64,000 bases of DNA from Symsagittifera roscoffensis (taxonomy: Eukaryota > Xenacoelomorpha > Acoela > Convolutidae). Shown here one piece after another: positions 46,829 to 55,985 of this stretch (its first letter is position 1; each line of letters starts with the position of its first letter). Made by a program: the position numbers and the translations under genes. A model generated the notes under the pieces. That model ran no database searches. It was not told the DNA's origin and saw only the letters and a program-made list of their open reading frames with translations. The stretch covers positions 14,811,802-14,875,801 of the forward strand of contig NC_087064.1 in assembly GCF_963678635.1 (NCBI RefSeq), given 5' to 3'.

Positions 46829-48309
46829 TCAGGTCGGGTGGCTACAAATTACTATTTCAGATATCTAAAAAATGGTGCGCGGTCTACGAGCATAGATCTT
46901 CAGCAACATTCCGAACCAGCAGCGTACAAATAACTAGCGCATGACTCGCACCTCCGGTGCTTTCAATAGACTGTTGAACGTGAAAAAAAGCTTCCTTAAA
47001 TCTATACAAAAAAAAAACAAGATATTTAACGCAACCGTTAAAATAAATTGGGTCCATTCACACAGGGTTTTCTATTTCATTTATTAAACTGTTTATTAAG
47101 TCAACGGTACTCGTTAAGAAGTATGGTCTCGCCGTTTTTGATGCATCCCATTCAAACCGCTCGTTTAGAAGTTTGAATATTTAAAAATACTCAGAAAACC
47201 ACTCGAAAAATACCTAGATAACTTCAAGTGGGTGAAGACAAAAGGAAAACTTGAAAGCATTTCGATAGACTTGCCTTTCAATTTCTCTTTAAAATGGAAT
47301 TATCAAAATCATCAATTCATTGGCAAAACTTAGAAACTACAAATAATTTTTTGTCTGACTTTTTTATGTGACCATTGGTAGTTTTACGCGACCACACTTC
47401 AAAATGATGATTTATACGGGAGCCGGACCATACTTCTAAACGAGTACCGAGTCAACTTTTTTTAAAGGTAATCAGAAGGTCAAAAGTATCATAGTAACCG
47501 AGGTTACAGTCATGAGTCCCTTCATCATGTATTCCAGTCAAAATCCTAGGAATTTTCTAGATATGGAAGTGATAATGATAAAAGAAGATGTCAAGTGTTT
47601 AAGTCCTTTTCATTTAAAATCGATACGGGTTACGCTTCTTCAATAAGAACACGCAACTCGACACGAGATAATATAATATACAAGTGTTACAAGTAAAAAA
47701 TTTCGTCGAAAGTTATTTTGTCATTTATTGTTCCGAGTACGCAAGCGGCGTTCGCAATCTGTATTGCCAGGGAGATTCTCTGTTTTAAAAAGCTGCCTGC
47801 TCTGGGTTCCTCAGTGCATATGCTTAGGTTCTTACAAAGCTTGCTCAAAAAAACTTCTGTGCTGGGGCCGGCCGCGCCCTGAATTTCAAAAGCTGGCGGT
47901 TGAAAAAGATATCCATCATTTACAAGATCTTTATATTTGTCAATTTTTCGCTCTTCCGCTTCAGCGGCAGCCGTACCAGGGTTACAAACAGACCCGGCAT
48001 TAATCCTACAAGGGGCTAAGGAGTCTACTACCGTTACATCCCACAAGAGCTGCTTACCATCAGCCCATGGAACGAGCGTCAAACCGTCTGGTCGCTTCTG
48101 ATCGGTCCTGTAGAGGTGTCGTGGTTCTAAAACAGACGGAATGTGAGTAGATGATAGACTCTGCTTTATAAGGGCATTCAGGTTTGAATGCCTAGAGAAT
48201 CTCCCTGCACTTTTGAGGCAAGAAAGACCATGCCAACCATCCTCGGTAACGTCTTTTCCGCACACGCATTTATGCCGTTCGCATATTTTTGATCCTAATC
48301 GAAGTCCTG
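46698..48309. repeat. Tandem segmental duplication, unit 1
   Basis: 46698-47170 is almost identical to 48668-49141 and 47552-48309 is a diverged match to 49142-49849, in the same order and orientation. Unit 1 carries an extra 380 bp (47171-47551) absent from unit 2. The duplicated segment contains the first 44 codons of the caspase-like gene, its 5' flank and the endonuclease-like fragment. Confidence 0.9.
47687..48309 (-). pseudogene. Retrotransposon C-terminal endonuclease-like fragment, copy 1
   Basis: Open for about 207 codons on the minus strand to the stop at 47687; it is 5'-truncated because homology and frame start abruptly near 48309. Conserved features are GLRLGSKICERHKCVC then HGLSC (Cys/His zinc-binding type), SAGRFSRHSNLNALIK, EPRHLYRTDQKRPDGLTLVP and LLWDVTVVDS. 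The RPDG...WDVT pattern resembles a PD-(D/E)XK nuclease core such as the restriction-like endonuclease of early-branching LINEs. I infer the tail of such an element; the reverse transcriptase itself is not present here. Confidence 0.6.
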
Positions 48310-48667
48310 CTTAGGTGTTTTCACTAAATTGGTCATGCCTCCTATACTACTGAAATTCATATAAGAACTTTGAAGTAACTTAAAAAGTTCGCCGGCATAC
48401 TACGGCTTTTTTCATGAACATTTTAGAATTTTTAAAACCTGAAGATGCACGAAAATGTGCGAAAAAATTTGTTTGAATTTACAATTTTAACGCATTCTCA
48501 AATTCATGAACAGTCAAAGTTGTACCATCAATCAGAAATTTAAATAAAAACATAAGTTAACTGAAAAAATTGACAATTAAAGCTGTCATGTCGGAAAAAA
48601 ACTCAAAAAGCTATAATCGAAGCCAATTTCGCAACTCCTAAGAGTACACTGACTACATCAATAAATT

Positions 48668-48800
48668 TGATATCCATTTCTGCCAAGTTAATCAAATTTT
48701 TACTGTACAGACATGGCAGCAACACTTTCGGCTCTAGGAACAAAAGAGAGTTGAGGTAGGCCCGCAGAACCTCGGTTGGATATTTGTGCTGTCCACACAT
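48668..48800 (-). pseudogene. Duplicated N-terminal fragment of the caspase-like gene
   Basis: The first 44 codons of the caspase-like gene are repeated (MCGQHKYPTEVLRAYLNS and on to SKNLINLAEMDI), with Ser2 changed to Cys. After the homology breakpoint the frame runs into unrelated sequence and stops near 48603. It contains only the first half of the CARD. The duplicated upstream flank could still drive transcription. Confidence 0.8.
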
Positions 48801-49145
48801 TCAGGTCGGGTGGCTACAAATTACTATTTCAGATATCTAAAAAATGGTGCGCGGTCTACGAGCATAGATCTTCAGCAACATTCCGAACCAGCAGCGTACA
48901 AATAACTAGCGCATGACTCGCACCTCCGGTGCTTTCAATAGACTGTTGAACGTGAAAAAAAGCTTCCTTAAATCTATACAGAAAAAAAACAAGATATTTA
49001 ACGCAACCGTTAAAATAAATTGGGTCCATTCACACAGGGTTTTCTATTTCATTTATTAAACTGTTTATTAAGTCAACGGTACTCGTTAAGAATATGATCT
49101 CGCCGTTTTTGATGCATCCCATTCAAACCGCTCGTTTAGAATCTT

Positions 49146-49849
49146 CTAGATGTGGAAGTGATAATGATAAAAGAAGATGACAAGTGTTGAATAAAGACAC
49201 GAGAAAATATAGAATACATGTGTCACAAAAATAAAAAAAATTTCGTCGAAATTTATTTTGTCATTTATTGTTCCGAGTACGGAAGCTGCGTTCGCAATCT
49301 GTATTGCCAGGGATATTTGCTGTTTTAAAAAGCTGCCTGCTCTGGGTTCCTCGGTGCATATGCTTAGGTTCTTACAAAGCTTGTTCAATAAATTTCTGTG
49401 CTGAGGCCGGCCGCGCCCTGAATCTCAAAAATTAGCGGTTGAAAAGGATATCCGTCATCTACAAGATCTTTATACTTGTCATTTTTTCGCTCTTCCGCTT
49501 CAGCGGCAGCCGTACCAGGGTTACAAACGGACCCGGCGGTAATCCCGCAAGGAACTAAAGATTCTACCACCGTTACATCCCACAAGAACTGCTTACCAAC
49601 AGCCCATGGAACGAGCGTCAAATCGCCTGGTCGCTTCTGATCTGTCCTGTAGAGGTGTCGTGGTTCTAAAACAGACGGAATGTGAATAGAAGATAAATTC
49701 TGCTTTATAAGGGCATTCAAGTTTGAATGCCTAGAGAATCTCCCTGCACTTTTGAGGCAAAAAAGACCATACCAACCATACTCGGTAACGTTTTTTCCGC
49801 ACACGCATTTATGCCGTTCGCATATTTTTGAGCCTAATCGAAGTCCTAC
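49146..49849 (-). pseudogene. Retrotransposon endonuclease-like fragment, copy 2, frameshifted
   Basis: Homologue of 47687-48309. The key motif is altered (KRPGDL rather than KRPDGL), and a frame break near 49385-49395 separates the part ending in GLSTEIY from the terminal part NKLCKNLSICTEEPRAGSF. HGLSC is changed to YGLFC. Non-functional. Confidence 0.75.
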
Positions 49850-51049
49850 CGCAATTCTGAGTTTTTGGTTCGACAGTTTTAACCTTAAATTTGTAACATT
49901 CGCCCGGAAGATACATATCGACGGATAACAAAACTAAGTCTTAAGACGACTGGCTAGCGTCTAAACAGAGCTTTGCATGTTTTTCACCGTCTCTACCAAG
50001 CCAGTACTTTTCGGTGGTCTTTTCCAACATCGGGTCGACAAAAACGTTACTGCTCTCCGGCTTCGACCAGAACGCTCAAATTAACTGAATTACATGCAAA
50101 AATAGTGAGCTCATGGCTGGGTCTCAGTATCCCCAGACCACGAGGTCACTCCTAAAAACAGGGCTACTACTTATTATATTACTATTGTTTTTGTTCAGTA
50201 GATTAAAACCATCATCTCCATCGAAGATGGATCAACCCTTTCCCACCCCAACTCTTAGCACCTCATCCTTGTCAAAACTAATCCAAATATCAATTAAATT
50301 CAAGTCAGGACATGACAGGATGCTAAAAGTTCATATGAGTCAATAAAAGTTTTCCGTCCCGAGACCCTTCCGGATTCTTGAATCCGGTGAATCAAGCTCC
50401 TTAAGTTCGATTTCACGACAACACGGAAGGCTGGTTTCTTACCCTTCACCGTTGTTCGCAACGGCCTTGCAACTATTGTAGCAGCACAATAGTTGCAACT
50501 CGGAACGTTCTCTGCAATCTGCTGCTGTTTTTCTCCAATTTCGACTTCTTCAATTTCGATAAAGTTGTTCTCGTCAGCGCAACTAATGTTGTTGTTTTTC
50601 TCTCGTTTCTTGTTAAAATGGCCGTTTCAGCATTTCTCAGAAATGTGACGTCATCATTCGAATTTTTGAAATTTTAAAATACTAGAATATTCCAGCCTTC
50701 ACCGTTTGGCTAAACGTTCCAATAACGCCCTTAGTTCTTAAAAACCACCAATCCGGAAGGCTTACTGCTAAAATTCCGAATTCTGCAGAGATTGCATTTT
50801 TGACATTCTGGTCGAATGTCACATACTCCCCGGACAGTCCGGTCAATGTCCTCATTGAATCGCGCAATGTTCTAAATGGTTACAGTGTCATCGAACAGAA
50901 TTTACAAAATGCACGAAATTACTTTTATCTACGTCACATCGACTCACTGCAGAATATAAATGGCATCATACTACATCACTATAGCCTTCAAATTCCTTCA
51001 TTAATCTGCACATTGAGGATATGACTTAAGATAAAACATTTTTTCTGAC
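49850..51049. other. Non-coding stretch left of the retroelement
   Basis: No gene supported. A short inverted repeat AATATTCCAGCC / GGCTGGAATATT pairs 50688 with 51315. A hairpin-like GCAACTATTG...CAATAGTTGC lies at about 50468-50497. The left boundary of the retroelement is probably in or just right of this stretch. Confidence 0.4.
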
Positions 51050-51560
51050 TTCCAGTGTCAATGTCCCGATTAGAACTTTTTCTCCTAGATTTAAAAGGTG
51101 TTGGCTTGCAGGACAGTCCTGCCAACCAACAAGCTAAAATTATCCCACTATGCTCCTTCCCTTCGCTTGTTTATTGTCCTGAATATTAAAACTAAGAAAC
51201 TTTGTGGTTAGAAAGAACAATGAAACAATCTCCCTCTTCGAGAGATTACTCAAGCCTTCCACATCACCACAAAGTGATCAGTCTTCCTAAGTGATTAAAA
51301 ACAATCATGCAGGCTGGAATATTTAAATATACTCTTCCCTCAAGCCTTTCTAAATAAATAATAAGTGAGTGTCTCTAAAGCCACTTCAACTAAAATCAAA
51401 ATGCAAATTTATAAATGCAACAATTTCAAAACTCAACTAAATGTTTCAGTTTTCAATTACAACTTGGTTGCTTGGTTTCTCACTTGAGTTTTTCACACAC
51501 ATTAAACAATTCTGAGTTTTAAGTTTTTCTTCATCACTCCTTTGTTCTCTTCTTTTTTCG
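51050..51560 (-). other. Putative 3' LTR / 3' UTR of the retroelement
   Basis: On the minus strand a purine-rich run (AAAAAAGAAGAGAACAAAGG, ending near 51538) is followed by TGATGAAG, a possible LTR start. AATAAA (51175-51170) lies about 360 bp further on. A TG...CA LTR ending near 51057 would fit. Without the 5' LTR this is a guess. Confidence 0.35.
51170..51175 (-). promoter_or_regulatory. Candidate retroelement polyadenylation signal
   Basis: AATAAA on the minus strand, about 460 bp downstream of the last ORF stop codon. It is the expected hexamer for the R region of an LTR. Confidence 0.4.
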
Positions 51561-51634
51561 TCGTTTAGAAGTTCTAAAACTTCTAAATTCTTCTAATTTT
51601 CTTTCTTGTTGCCTCTTGTTTTCTCGACCATTCA

Positions 51635-52849
51635 TCAATGTTCCATTTCTTCCTCCTGTGATACTGACTCCGCACTTTCGGTTTCCGTGTCCTGTAGCAC
51701 ATCATTGGCTATCCTGACGCTGTTGGAAGCCGTCCTCCAACACTTCTGCTCTTCTACCCTCTGTTTACAGCAAGGTAGGGGATCCACGTTGGATTCTCTG
51801 TTTCTGCAGAAACTGTTGTGGAGACACAACGTCACGTTTCTCTCCAAATCTTCTTTCAGCATCTCTGCCTTCTCATTTCCACTACGCTCACTCGTCCTGG
51901 AAATCCTTTTCACGGCGGTGGTGACTGCATTCTGATGAGTCACGAGAGCTCGCTTGAAAGCTCCTGCCCCAATGTCCAGCTGATATTCACTGTACACCCT
52001 GCCGTGCTTCGACATATGCTTTTTCGCATACTCGTACAACCATGCAGTCATGTTGGCTCTGAACCATGGCATCAATCGTTTTCTCGCCCATATCTTCTTC
52101 ACTTCCATCGGAATGTTTAGAACTTTGCACATTGTCTCAAAAAGATCTAAATGTTTTAGACAATCTAATTTCCGCAATTGTTCTCTCGTCGGTGCCTCCT
52201 GTCTATTATTTTCTCTCACATGAGCTTCCATCCATCGTATCGCCATCATAACTCCCACTATCACTATTGTTACGGGCTGTGATGAATCTGGTAAACCCAT
52301 GGAGAGCAGCTCTCCAGAGTCCCAGATCAACATCAGATTACTACGCTTGGGATACCACCAGGTCTGCAGCAAGCAGTGGCAAGGAAACTCGTCATGTGTC
52401 AACATGATGCTCCTCCAATTACGTTTTCCCGAAGCTTCCAGCAATGGTTCCACTTCCATCATCACTCGGTGGATTTCATCATTCTCATCTACTGCATTGT
52501 AATCTGTGACAGTTGATCCTCCCTGTTTCTGTTTTTCGAAGTCACTGAAGTTCCCGCTCACATATCCCATGAACTTCTTTCCTAGTATTGACTCCAACTC
52601 TTCTTTGGTTCTCTCTGGAATTGCTGAGAACATCTTACATAGTAACTCGTAAGACTTTTTAGACATTCTCGCCAATCTCACACACTTCGGCACTGAGAAG
52701 GCTTGATCCACAATCGTTCTTGCACTCTTCACGTCCACAGCTACGAAATGTACAGGATATCTGCTCTTGCACATTGGAGCCAACGTTGAGCCCACCAAAT
52801 ATCGTGCTCCTGATGGTCTACAATAAGTTTCGCTGTGTCTGATGTTCAT
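51635..52849 (-). CDS. Retroelement ORF 5, unknown, 404 aa
   Basis: Last ORF of the element. I do not recognise it. The frame is open upstream of the first ATG for about 25 more codons and overlaps the end of the preceding ORF (TGA near 52930), so it may be translated by frameshift or reinitiation rather than from 52849. Features: a basic, aromatic-rich middle (RKRLMPWFRANMTAWLYEYA), a hydrophobic stretch PVTIVIVGVMMAIRW without a signal peptide, a basic Ser/Arg region, a C-terminal Cys-containing part and an acidic tail (ESVSQEEEMEH). No env-like features are seen. It may be a structural or nucleic-acid-binding protein; this is speculation. Confidence 0.75.
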   Translation of the reverse strand: MNIRHSETYCRPSGARYLVGSTLAPMCKSRYPVHFVAVDVKSARTIVDQAFSVPKCVRLARMSKKSYELLCKMFSAIPERTKEELESILGKKFMGYVSGNFSDFEKQKQGGSTVTDYNAVDENDEIHRVMMEVEPLLEASGKRNWRSIMLTHDEFPCHCLLQTWWYPKRSNLMLIWDSGELLSMGLPDSSQPVTIVIVGVMMAIRWMEAHVRENNRQEAPTREQLRKLDCLKHLDLFETMCKVLNIPMEVKKIWARKRLMPWFRANMTAWLYEYAKKHMSKHGRVYSEYQLDIGAGAFKRALVTHQNAVTTAVKRISRTSERSGNEKAEMLKEDLERNVTLCLHNSFCRNRESNVDPLPCCKQRVEEQKCWRTASNSVRIANDVLQDTETESAESVSQEEEMEH

Positions 52850-52920
52850 CTCTGTTTCGATTGCTTCCCTCCATTTTCCTATATACTTCTGCTCAGTCTG
52901 CAGAACTCCTGGGAATACTT

Positions 52921-54570
52921 CTACGCTGATGGCTTGACCATCTCATGTTTCTGTTCTAGATTCAATAGTGACTCTAAAGAACCAAACATGCTGTAGAATC
53001 CTAGTGCTGTCACTAGATTCACATCGGTTCCTCCATGGCAATCTGCTATCAGTTCCGTTTCCGTTCTTGCTTTCATCACTACATTTCCAAACAATACTGT
53101 CAATTGCTTGTGTTGTTTCTCCAGGGTTTTCACACAGTCTAGACATCCACAAACGTGACCCTCTAGTCCACAGACTTCCGCCAGACAGCTACCAGGTTTG
53201 ACCCAGTCTTCTGGTCCCCAGCCAGGCAACTCCACTTTATCTTCTCCGTTGTTCTTAGAGGCTGTTATCATCACATTATATATGATTTTGAGGTCACGCA
53301 GGTTACAGTCTGCATTCAGTTCCCTCTGTACGTCTTGTGTCGCACGTAATATTGAGTCAGCGTTGGGACTAGGACACCATGATGGCCTCATCAATTCCCA
53401 CACTGCCATCAAGCTCGTTCTCAGTAATTCATCTGAGAATCCCAACCCAAACTCCACTCTCTTGTCGGATTTTGGTACTGAAGGTGCAGTCACCTCTTCT
53501 TCCAAGACCAATCCCAATTTGGCCTGTGGATTGTTAACGTTCTTAATCGTTACAATTCTGGACGTCCAGAATCTTAGTAACACCGCCTGCTCATAATCAA
53601 AGAAGCAATCACGTATGTCTTCACTCAGGAAAGGATTGTACGCTATCCCTATGATCCCGGATACGTAGCTATAAAACTTCTTCTTGATCGGTCCACAGTA
53701 TTCACTGGATTTCGGCAATGCTCCCATAGATTCTTTAGTGAGTCTCAACTCCTTGTTTGAGAATCTCCTGATCTCGTCTATCTTTTTCATGGGTTCCAAT
53801 TCTTCAGGTTCTTTCATGTTCACCCTCATCGGTTTACTTTGCTGCATATCCAGCATTGCTAGTAAGAACATGGCTTTCGTTCGCTCATCGCCTTCCCTCA
53901 ACATTTTAACACAAGTGCTTAATGCAGGTACTGAAATCTGCTCTGTCAGGAATCGAATGAAACAGAGAGCGTCTCTCCGCTTTGCACACGCTACTGCTGC
54001 TCCCTCCTGGACTATCAGATCCCTCAGATTCGTCATAAGGAAAACTTTTTCCTCCTTTGATCTCTTCCTTTCTTCTGAATCATATTCTTTGCGAGTCAGT
54101 CCCATCATGCACCAGGCGAACCTGAGTTGTAACTCTGTCCTTACGTAAGGTACTGCCACGAGAGCATGTATCCTTGGCGTAGTCCTCATTTCTTCTTCGA
54201 AATACCTCAACACTACTGCTTTCCATGGAAGGCTCACTAACTGCTCGATCGTTTCCGCCTCTACGTCAGACGACGCCAAAGTTCCATACGCCTTCTGCTT
54301 GAGGGTGGTGCCTTGCAACATCATTTCCAGATAACCCTCCATGGCTTTTTCGTCTTCCAGGGCCATTACATACCCTCTAGCCGAGTTCCGGCATTCCAAC
54401 ATCTCCATGTATCCTCCAGTGGGTTCATCTATCGACACTGTCTCCGACACGGTTAGTCGGTTGTATTCCACTGGTGTTAGTTGTCCTGCAACACTTCCCT
54501 TTCCATGATTCATGGGAGATGGCTTGAAGTCCCTCATTTTGCTCTCTCCACATTGGCTGAGTATTTCCAT
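52921..54570 (-). CDS. Retroelement ORF 4, unknown, 549 aa
   Basis: No family recognised. It starts 18 bp after the stop of ORF 3, and its frame overlaps that ORF's end by a few codons. Mostly predicted alpha-helical and charged, with repeated Met-rich helices. A Cys-rich cluster near residues 462-479 (CLAEVCGLEGHVCGCLDC) could bind zinc, followed by DCHGGTDVNLVTALG. No signal peptide or membrane segment. Intact over its whole length, arguing for constraint or a recent insertion. Confidence 0.8.
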   Translation of the reverse strand: MEILSQCGESKMRDFKPSPMNHGKGSVAGQLTPVEYNRLTVSETVSIDEPTGGYMEMLECRNSARGYVMALEDEKAMEGYLEMMLQGTTLKQKAYGTLASSDVEAETIEQLVSLPWKAVVLRYFEEEMRTTPRIHALVAVPYVRTELQLRFAWCMMGLTRKEYDSEERKRSKEEKVFLMTNLRDLIVQEGAAVACAKRRDALCFIRFLTEQISVPALSTCVKMLREGDERTKAMFLLAMLDMQQSKPMRVNMKEPEELEPMKKIDEIRRFSNKELRLTKESMGALPKSSEYCGPIKKKFYSYVSGIIGIAYNPFLSEDIRDCFFDYEQAVLLRFWTSRIVTIKNVNNPQAKLGLVLEEEVTAPSVPKSDKRVEFGLGFSDELLRTSLMAVWELMRPSWCPSPNADSILRATQDVQRELNADCNLRDLKIIYNVMITASKNNGEDKVELPGWGPEDWVKPGSCLAEVCGLEGHVCGCLDCVKTLEKQHKQLTVLFGNVVMKARTETELIADCHGGTDVNLVTALGFYSMFGSLESLLNLEQKHEMVKPSA

Positions 54571-54587
54571 TTCTAACGTTGCTCCAG

Positions 54588-55604
54588 TCAGAGTGCGGTC
54601 ACGTTACTTATCCCTTGTCTGATCACGGTCTGGGAGAGTTGTACTCTGCCCGTATCGTCAACAGTTCCATAGGGTGCAGTCACCCCGGAACCTGGCGCAT
54701 TCTTGTTAGCGACCAGTCGTCCAGCTGTCTCTATCAGTTTCCTCACTGTCTGTTCTACGACGGGGTCACCCAAGGTGTCACTAAGATCCGGGATCGTTAC
54801 TCGATTTGTCTCTACTGGAGGTCGTGTCTCCGTTGTTTGACTCATTTCTCGAGGCGTCAAGAGCTCCATCGGGGACTGCCCACGAGGAATATCCCTTGCA
54901 GGTATCACTTTCTCCACGGCCGTTGTCAACGCCATCTGCTCCGATTGCTCTTTGTATTCCTGCCTTAAGCGTTCGATCTCTTGACCCTGCTTTTTGTTGC
55001 AGTCTTCAAACAACTTTCTCCACATGTCCCGGTCTTCCTCCATCTGGAGCATGCTTCTGGTCATCTCGTCCAGCTCCTTCTTCGTACTTCTCAGCTGATC
55101 GTTCATCTCGTCCAGATCTTGTATGGTTTGGTTCGTCTGAACCTTCTGTGTTACTTTCGCCCTTTTTGGTGGCACAGCTGCTCTCAGTGGTGAACCAGAC
55201 GAGGTCGCCTCGCTGTTCATCTCCCGATGCATTCTCGTCAGCCCAGTTTTAGGCTTAGAGGGCATTGGCATCTCACCTGGTTGGTAAGTCCTAGATTTTC
55301 CCAATCCAGGCTCATTCACCAAGTCACTCCCTGAGAGAGCCCCGTTTCTCCACCTCATCACTCTCATGTTCGGGCGGTCTAGTACTCCTCTTTCTCCATA
55401 TGCTGCCATCAACAGGACTTCCGTGGGGCGGTCCCCACGGTTGTCGTGCCCCAAGATGTTGATCAGGGCGGTCAGCAACATGACCACCTCTGGGTCCTCC
55501 AGAGTGAAGTCTCGTTCGATCAGCCGACGATAGATCGCATCTACCATCGGTCCTACATATGCCTCTGCCAGGTCCATCAATTCATCTAGGTTGAAGTTGT
55601 CCAT
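54588..55604 (-). CDS. Retroelement ORF 3, unknown coiled-coil protein, 338 aa
   Basis: Not recognised. The N-terminal 75 residues look helical (LDELMDLAEAYVGPMVDAIY). Residues about 76-155 are basic, Pro/Ser-rich and disordered, including PPKRAKVTQK, which resembles a nuclear localisation signal. Residues 157-226 have clear heptad character (LDEMNDQLRSTKKELDEM and onward), a coiled coil. The remainder is polar. It lies 380 bp after the integrase ORF, whose spacer contains splice-like sites, so a spliced subgenomic RNA may express it. Confidence 0.8.
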   Translation of the reverse strand: MDNFNLDELMDLAEAYVGPMVDAIYRRLIERDFTLEDPEVVMLLTALINILGHDNRGDRPTEVLLMAAYGERGVLDRPNMRVMRWRNGALSGSDLVNEPGLGKSRTYQPGEMPMPSKPKTGLTRMHREMNSEATSSGSPLRAAVPPKRAKVTQKVQTNQTIQDLDEMNDQLRSTKKELDEMTRSMLQMEEDRDMWRKLFEDCNKKQGQEIERLRQEYKEQSEQMALTTAVEKVIPARDIPRGQSPMELLTPREMSQTTETRPPVETNRVTIPDLSDTLGDPVVEQTVRKLIETAGRLVANKNAPGSGVTAPYGTVDDTGRVQLSQTVIRQGISNVTAL

Positions 55605-55985
55605 TCTATTCTTTTCAAGTTTGATTCGATTCTTTGACTCAAGTGACTAATTTAAATGATCAATCAGGATCTAGAAAAGAAATCACGAATGTCACACTTG
55701 TCAGTTTCACCTTAATATATATCGTTAAAATTTGCTTAAAACAGTTCAGATAAAAAGATATTTATCCTAAAATTTATTAAAATCAATTGGTTTCTAAAAT
55801 TTTGGAATTCGACCTAAGATTGGACAGTCCAAACTTTGGATCTATTCCCAAGATCGTCATTTAGTTGTTCATGGTCACTAACGCTTACTTACCCATGATC
55901 TTAATAACCTAACACATAACATAACATAACATAACACCTATTACATGCAACTTGGTCTTTGGCCTAACACTCTTTCGCACATCAC
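55605..55985 (-). other. Spacer between integrase ORF and ORF 3
   Basis: The 380-bp non-coding spacer is more AT-rich than the flanking ORFs. On the minus strand it has a four-unit TTATG tandem (about 55913-55938), a strong donor-like ATGG|GTAAGTAAGC near 55895, and an acceptor-like TTTCTTTTCTAG near 55672, all upstream of the ORF 3 ATG. This arrangement could remove part of the leader of an ORF 3 messenger, or be an internal promoter region. Both are inferences. Confidence 0.45.

Larger units (their letters stand above)
48668..49849. repeat. Tandem segmental duplication, unit 2
   Basis: Second copy of the segment at 46698-48309, with the 380-bp middle part missing at 49141/49142. The first block is nearly identical to unit 1 while the second block is clearly more diverged, which is unexpected for a single duplication event. 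Confidence 0.9.

Noticed and set aside
51635-55604. Envelope gene of an errantivirus-like element
   Set aside because: None of the three ORFs shows a signal peptide, cleavage site or C-terminal membrane anchor.
51635-55604. Prokaryotic-type operon or bacterial contamination
   Set aside because: The ORFs are contiguous with Ty3 pol on the same strand and flanked by sequence of the host type; no ribosome-binding-site pattern was seen.
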